From NCBI GenBank assembly GCA_001313085.1, contig BBFE01000001.1, positions 101,263 to 165,262 on the forward strand: DNA of 64,000 nt. Direction: 5' to 3'. This document shows, one piece after another, positions 61,598-64,000 of this stretch (position 1 is the stretch's first letter; the number at the start of each line of letters is the position of its first letter). The translations under genes and the position numbers were made by a program. Under the pieces are notes generated by a model. It did not search any database and had not been told where the DNA came from. It saw only the letters and a program-made list of their open reading frames with translations. This DNA is from Paenibacillus sp. JCM 18996 (GTDB taxonomy: Bacteria; Bacillota; Bacilli; Paenibacillales; NBRC-103111).

Positions 61598-61764
61598 GCG
61601 CTGTTGTCTTGCTGCAAGCCTGGTATCTATTACTTCCCCATGACTTTACTTGAGGTAAGCAGTGCACCATTTTTTTTCAGTAATTTATGGAATTGGCTGA
61701 TCACGCTATACTGGAGGAGCAAAGACTGTTGTTTAGGACAAACCTATCCAGGAGGAGTGAGAGA

Positions 61765-62741
61765 ATGAATCACAGAAGACTGGGAAAAAACCGGGCTGAA
61801 GGTATCGGAAATCGCGCTTGGGTGCATGGCGTTCGGACGTTGGATCGATCAGGCCCAATCGTTTCGGGTTATGGATACGGCGCTTGATGCGGGTATTACG
61901 CTATTTGATACGGCTGATGTCTACGGACGCGGCATGGACCGGCGCGATCCGCTGCTTTCGGGAGAGTCTGAGGAGATTATCGGGCATTGGATGAAGGGAA
62001 AAAAAGGGACAAAGTGATTCTCGCTACCAAAGTACACGGCCGTGTGGGTAATGGACCGAATGATGCGGGGCAGAGCCGTTACCATATTATGCGAGCGGTC
62101 GAAGACAGCTTGAGGAGGCTGCAGACGGACCATACCGATCTTTACCAGGTCCATTCGTTCGACGATGAGACTCCTCTTGATGAGACGCTGCGGGCTTTGG
62201 ACGATTTAATCCGCGACGGAAAGGTGCGGTATATTGGCTGCTCCAATTTTCAGGCATGGCAGATTGCCAAGGCCCACGGCGCAAGCAGCCTGAGCAATCT
62301 GCACCGCTACGAGAGCGTGCAGCCGCAGTACAGCATTATCGCTAGGGAAGCGGAGCGGGAGCTGCTGCCTTTTTTTGCCGCTCGGAGGAGGTTGGCGTCA
62401 TCGTGTACAGCCCTCTCGGCCGGGGCATGCTGACTGGCAAATACCGCGCTGGAGAAGCTCCGCCGGAAGGTACGCGCGGAGCTGCAGGGGAACAGCGGCT
62501 GAAGCAGTTGATGGAAGATGAGCGGAATTTTGCCATTGTGGAGCGGGTGAGTCCGATAGCGGAAGCGAAAGGCTGGACGCTGGCTCAGCTTGCTCTGGCC
62601 TGGGTGCTGAGCCATAGCGAGATTACTTCGGCCATTCTTGGCGCCTCGAAGCCTGAGCATATCACCGATGCGGTGGTCCATCTTGGGGAGCGGCTGACGG
62701 AAGAAGAAGTCATGCAAATCGACAGGATCAGCGATAAGTAA
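61765..62741 (+). CDS. Aldo/keto reductase (second), frameshifted
   Basis: After A6 near 61785 is read as A5: MNHRRLGKTGLKVSEIALG, then GITLFDTADVYGRGMDR (Asp, Tyr), VILATKVHGR (Lys), TDLYQVHSFDD (His), RYIGCSNFQAWQIAKAHG, VIVYSPLGRGMLTGKYR, TLAQLALAWVLSH and SAILGASKPEHITDAV. Breaks also near A5 62000 and T7 near 62371. Catalytic tetrad complete. AGGAGGAGTGAGAGA precedes ATG 61765. The third aldo/keto reductase starts 22 bases after its stop. Confidence 0.88.
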
Positions 62742-62762
62742 ACGACGGGAGGGTGAGCGCAC

Positions 62763-63662
62763 TTGTTAAAGAGAAAACTTGGACAAACCGACATGGAAGT
62801 GAGCATACTCGGGTTCGGCGGAGCAGAGATCGGATACGAGGATTCGTCGGTCTCGCAGGTCGAGCGGCTGCTGGGCAGCGCTCTGGATGCAGGCCTGAAT
62901 GTCATTGATACGGCCGAGTGTTACAAGACAAGCGAGGAGTTAATCGGCAAAGCGGTCGGACACCGGCGCGACGAGTACTACTTGTTCACGAAGTGCGGGC
63001 ATGCTTCCGGATTCGAGCAGCCGGATTGGGATCCGCAAATGCTCAGTCAGAGCATAGACCGCAGCCTGCGGCGCCTCGGTACCGATTACGTTGATTTGAT
63101 TCACCTGCATAGCTGCTCGGAGGAACTGCTGCGCCAAGGAGATGTAATCGACGTACTGAAAAGGGCGAAGGAAGCCGGCAAGGTTCGGTACATAGGATAC
63201 AGCGGAGACAGGTCTGCAGCGATGTATGCGGTGACCTGCGGGGCGTTTGACACCCTTCAGACCTCCGTCAACATTGCGGATCAGGAGCTGTATCAACCAC
63301 CCTTCCGGAGGCGGAGACCCGCGGGATCGGTGTCATCGCGAAGCGCCCGATCGCCAACGCCGCCTGGAAAACCGGACAAAAAACCCGAAAGCTCCTACCA
63401 TATGCCTTACTGGGAGCGGCTGCAGCTGTTGGATTACGATTTCCTGCGAGGCGACCTGACCGGCTCGATAGAAACAGCGCTGCGCTTCACTCTTAGCCTT
63501 CCCGCCGTTGCAACGGCCATCGTCGGCACCTCCAACCCCGAAAGATGGGTGCAGAACGCCAAGCTTGCCGGACGGGGTTCCCTGCCGCAGGAGCAGGTGG
63601 AGGCCATTCGCCAGCGCTGGATGGAGGTATCGCATGGCAGGGATTGGCACGGACTGACCTGA
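62763..63662 (+). CDS. Aldo/keto reductase (third), internally frameshifted
   Basis: LKRKLGQTDMEVSILGFGGAEIGYE, GLNVIDTAECYKTSEELIG (Asp, Tyr), EYYLFTKCGH (Lys), YVDLIHLHSCSEE (His), VRYIGYSGDRSAAMY, and ATAIVGTSNPERWVQNAKLA at the end. Between 63305 and 63385 two errors shift the frame out and back: restored it reads LPEAETRGIGVIAKRPIANAAWKTGQKPESS. TTG 63262-type starts are excluded; TTG 62763 has GGGAGGGTGAGC. Substrate unknown. Confidence 0.85.
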   Translation: MLKRKLGQTDMEVSILGFGGAEIGYEDSSVSQVERLLGSALDAGLNVIDTAECYKTSEELIGKAVGHRRDEYYLFTKCGHASGFEQPDWDPQMLSQSIDRSLRRLGTDYVDLIHLHSCSEELLRQGDVIDVLKRAKEAGKVRYIGYSGDRSAAMYAVTCGAFDTLQTSVNIADQELYQPPFRRRRPAGSVSSRSARSPTPPGKPDKKPESSYHMPYWERLQLLDYDFLRGDLTGSIETALRFTLSLPAVATAIVGTSNPERWVQNAKLAGRGSLPQEQVEAIRQRWMEVSHGRDWHGLT

Positions 63663-63801
63663 TATGTAATTTTAGACCGGTGAAAAGAAGGTGGCCCCAT
63701 GTGCAACGGTTTCTCCGCGGGCTGTCCTTAAGCGGATAAAATTTTCTGTTCTGGACTTTGTTCGGTAAAGCAGCCGATGTGGGTAAGCATACTTTTCAGC
63801 A

Positions 63802-64000
63802 TCAGACGCTGATACCTATTGCTACTAATCTTGAATATGAAACGCCAAACAATTGTTTTCCCTGGGACAATATACCGTTGACTGGCGGTTCGTCTTGGAT
63901 TTTCGTTTGAGGCCACTGTAGATCTTGCGGCATCCGAGCTCCGTCTTGTTTACGAAGTCCGCAATATCGCGATAGTCGTATTCGAAGGCTTCCCGAAGAA
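63802..64000 (-). CDS. Sigma-70 family (SigJ-like ECF) factor, truncated by window edge
   Basis: At the right edge the minus strand reads LLREAFEYDYRDIADFVNKT then ELGCRKIYSGLKRK, which is sigma region 4 of an ECF/SigJ-type factor (promoter -35 recognition helix). After one correction it continues IQDEPPVNGILSQGKQLFGV and stops at 63802-63804. The upstream part (sigma region 2) lies beyond the window. The C-terminal extension is shorter than the SnoaL-like domain of SigJ proteins. The stretch 63663-63800 shows no gene. Confidence 0.6.
   Translation of the reverse strand, partial: SSGSLRIRLSRYCGLRKQDGARMPQDLQWPQTKIQDEPPVNGILSQGKQLFGVSYSRLVAIGISV

Noticed and set aside
1..64000. Recoding or a variant genetic code as cause of the many early stops
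   Set aside because: The stops follow changes of reading frame at homopolymers; reading through a stop codon would not restore the proteins.
1..64000. Region-wide pseudogenisation or genomic decay
   Set aside because: Broken genes keep conserved motifs in all pieces, repairs need only one or two bases at runs, and the damage is even across unrelated functions.

Overview
This window reads as chromosome of an endospore-forming, Gram-positive, Paenibacillus-like bacterium. The evidence is an alpha/beta-type small acid-soluble spore protein, a spore-coat transglutaminase, a YyaC-type germination protein, a CotF-like coat protein, a KinB-like sensor kinase, strong GGAGG ribosome binding sites and Firmicutes-type families throughout. 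No rRNA, tRNA, phage, insertion sequence or CRISPR array was recognised.

The most pervasive feature is a frameshift in most long genes. In nearly every case I could restore the protein by shortening an A or T run by one or two bases, or by lengthening a G or C pair or run by one. The pattern is most simply read as sequence error (A/T runs over-called, G/C runs under-called). Gene extents given here therefore span the whole repaired reading frame, not the uninterrupted pieces.

Layout. 1-5 kb: a LysM/3D cell-wall protein behind a c-di-AMP riboswitch, an APH-type phosphotransferase, an SLH-domain protein with a glycosidase-like C-terminus, and an aldose-1-epimerase-like protein. 5-7.7 kb: a lipid-linked glycosylation trio (GT2, DUF2304, membrane GT-C-like enzyme). 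8.3-20.3 kb: a complete phosphonate locus, with transporter genes phnD-C-E1-E2, then phnF-G-H-I-J-K-L-M, a GNAT acetyltransferase and a PHP-domain phosphoesterase that probably replaces PhnP/PhnN. 20.4-21.4 kb: two small minus-strand genes among repeats. 21.4-25.3 kb: MFS transporter, polysaccharide deacetylase and UgtP-like glycosyltransferase. 25.3-29.9 kb: glycerate kinase, two spore-coat-like genes, azlCD and a small gene.

30-33.6 kb: a KinB-like kinase, then a response regulator and its kinase. 33.9-37.7 kb: a heterodimeric ABC exporter behind a possible leader peptide. 37.9-43.4 kb: lactate/glycolate utilisation (permease, GntR-type regulator, GlcD, GlcF). 43.5-52.5 kb: EamA transporter, glyoxalase, DUF2935 protein, NUDIX hydrolase, a shortened sodium:solute symporter, transglutaminase, a HAD remnant, a glutamate/H+-type symporter, SASP, YyaC and an aldo/keto reductase. 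53-56.6 kb: MntH and an alkylation-repair set (AdaA, Ogt, AlkA). 56.9-64 kb: a secreted beta-propeller/phosphoesterase fusion, a chimeric acetyltransferase remnant, an MBL-fold hydrolase, a TetR regulator, two aldo/keto reductases and the end of a sigma-factor gene.

The best leads beyond routine annotation are the in-frame 36-bp tandem repeat inside phnI, the four-cysteine insertion in PhnK, the candidate attenuator leader ahead of the ABC exporter, a family of about 20-bp palindromic repeats shared by three intergenic regions, and three genes that look like internal-deletion fusions.
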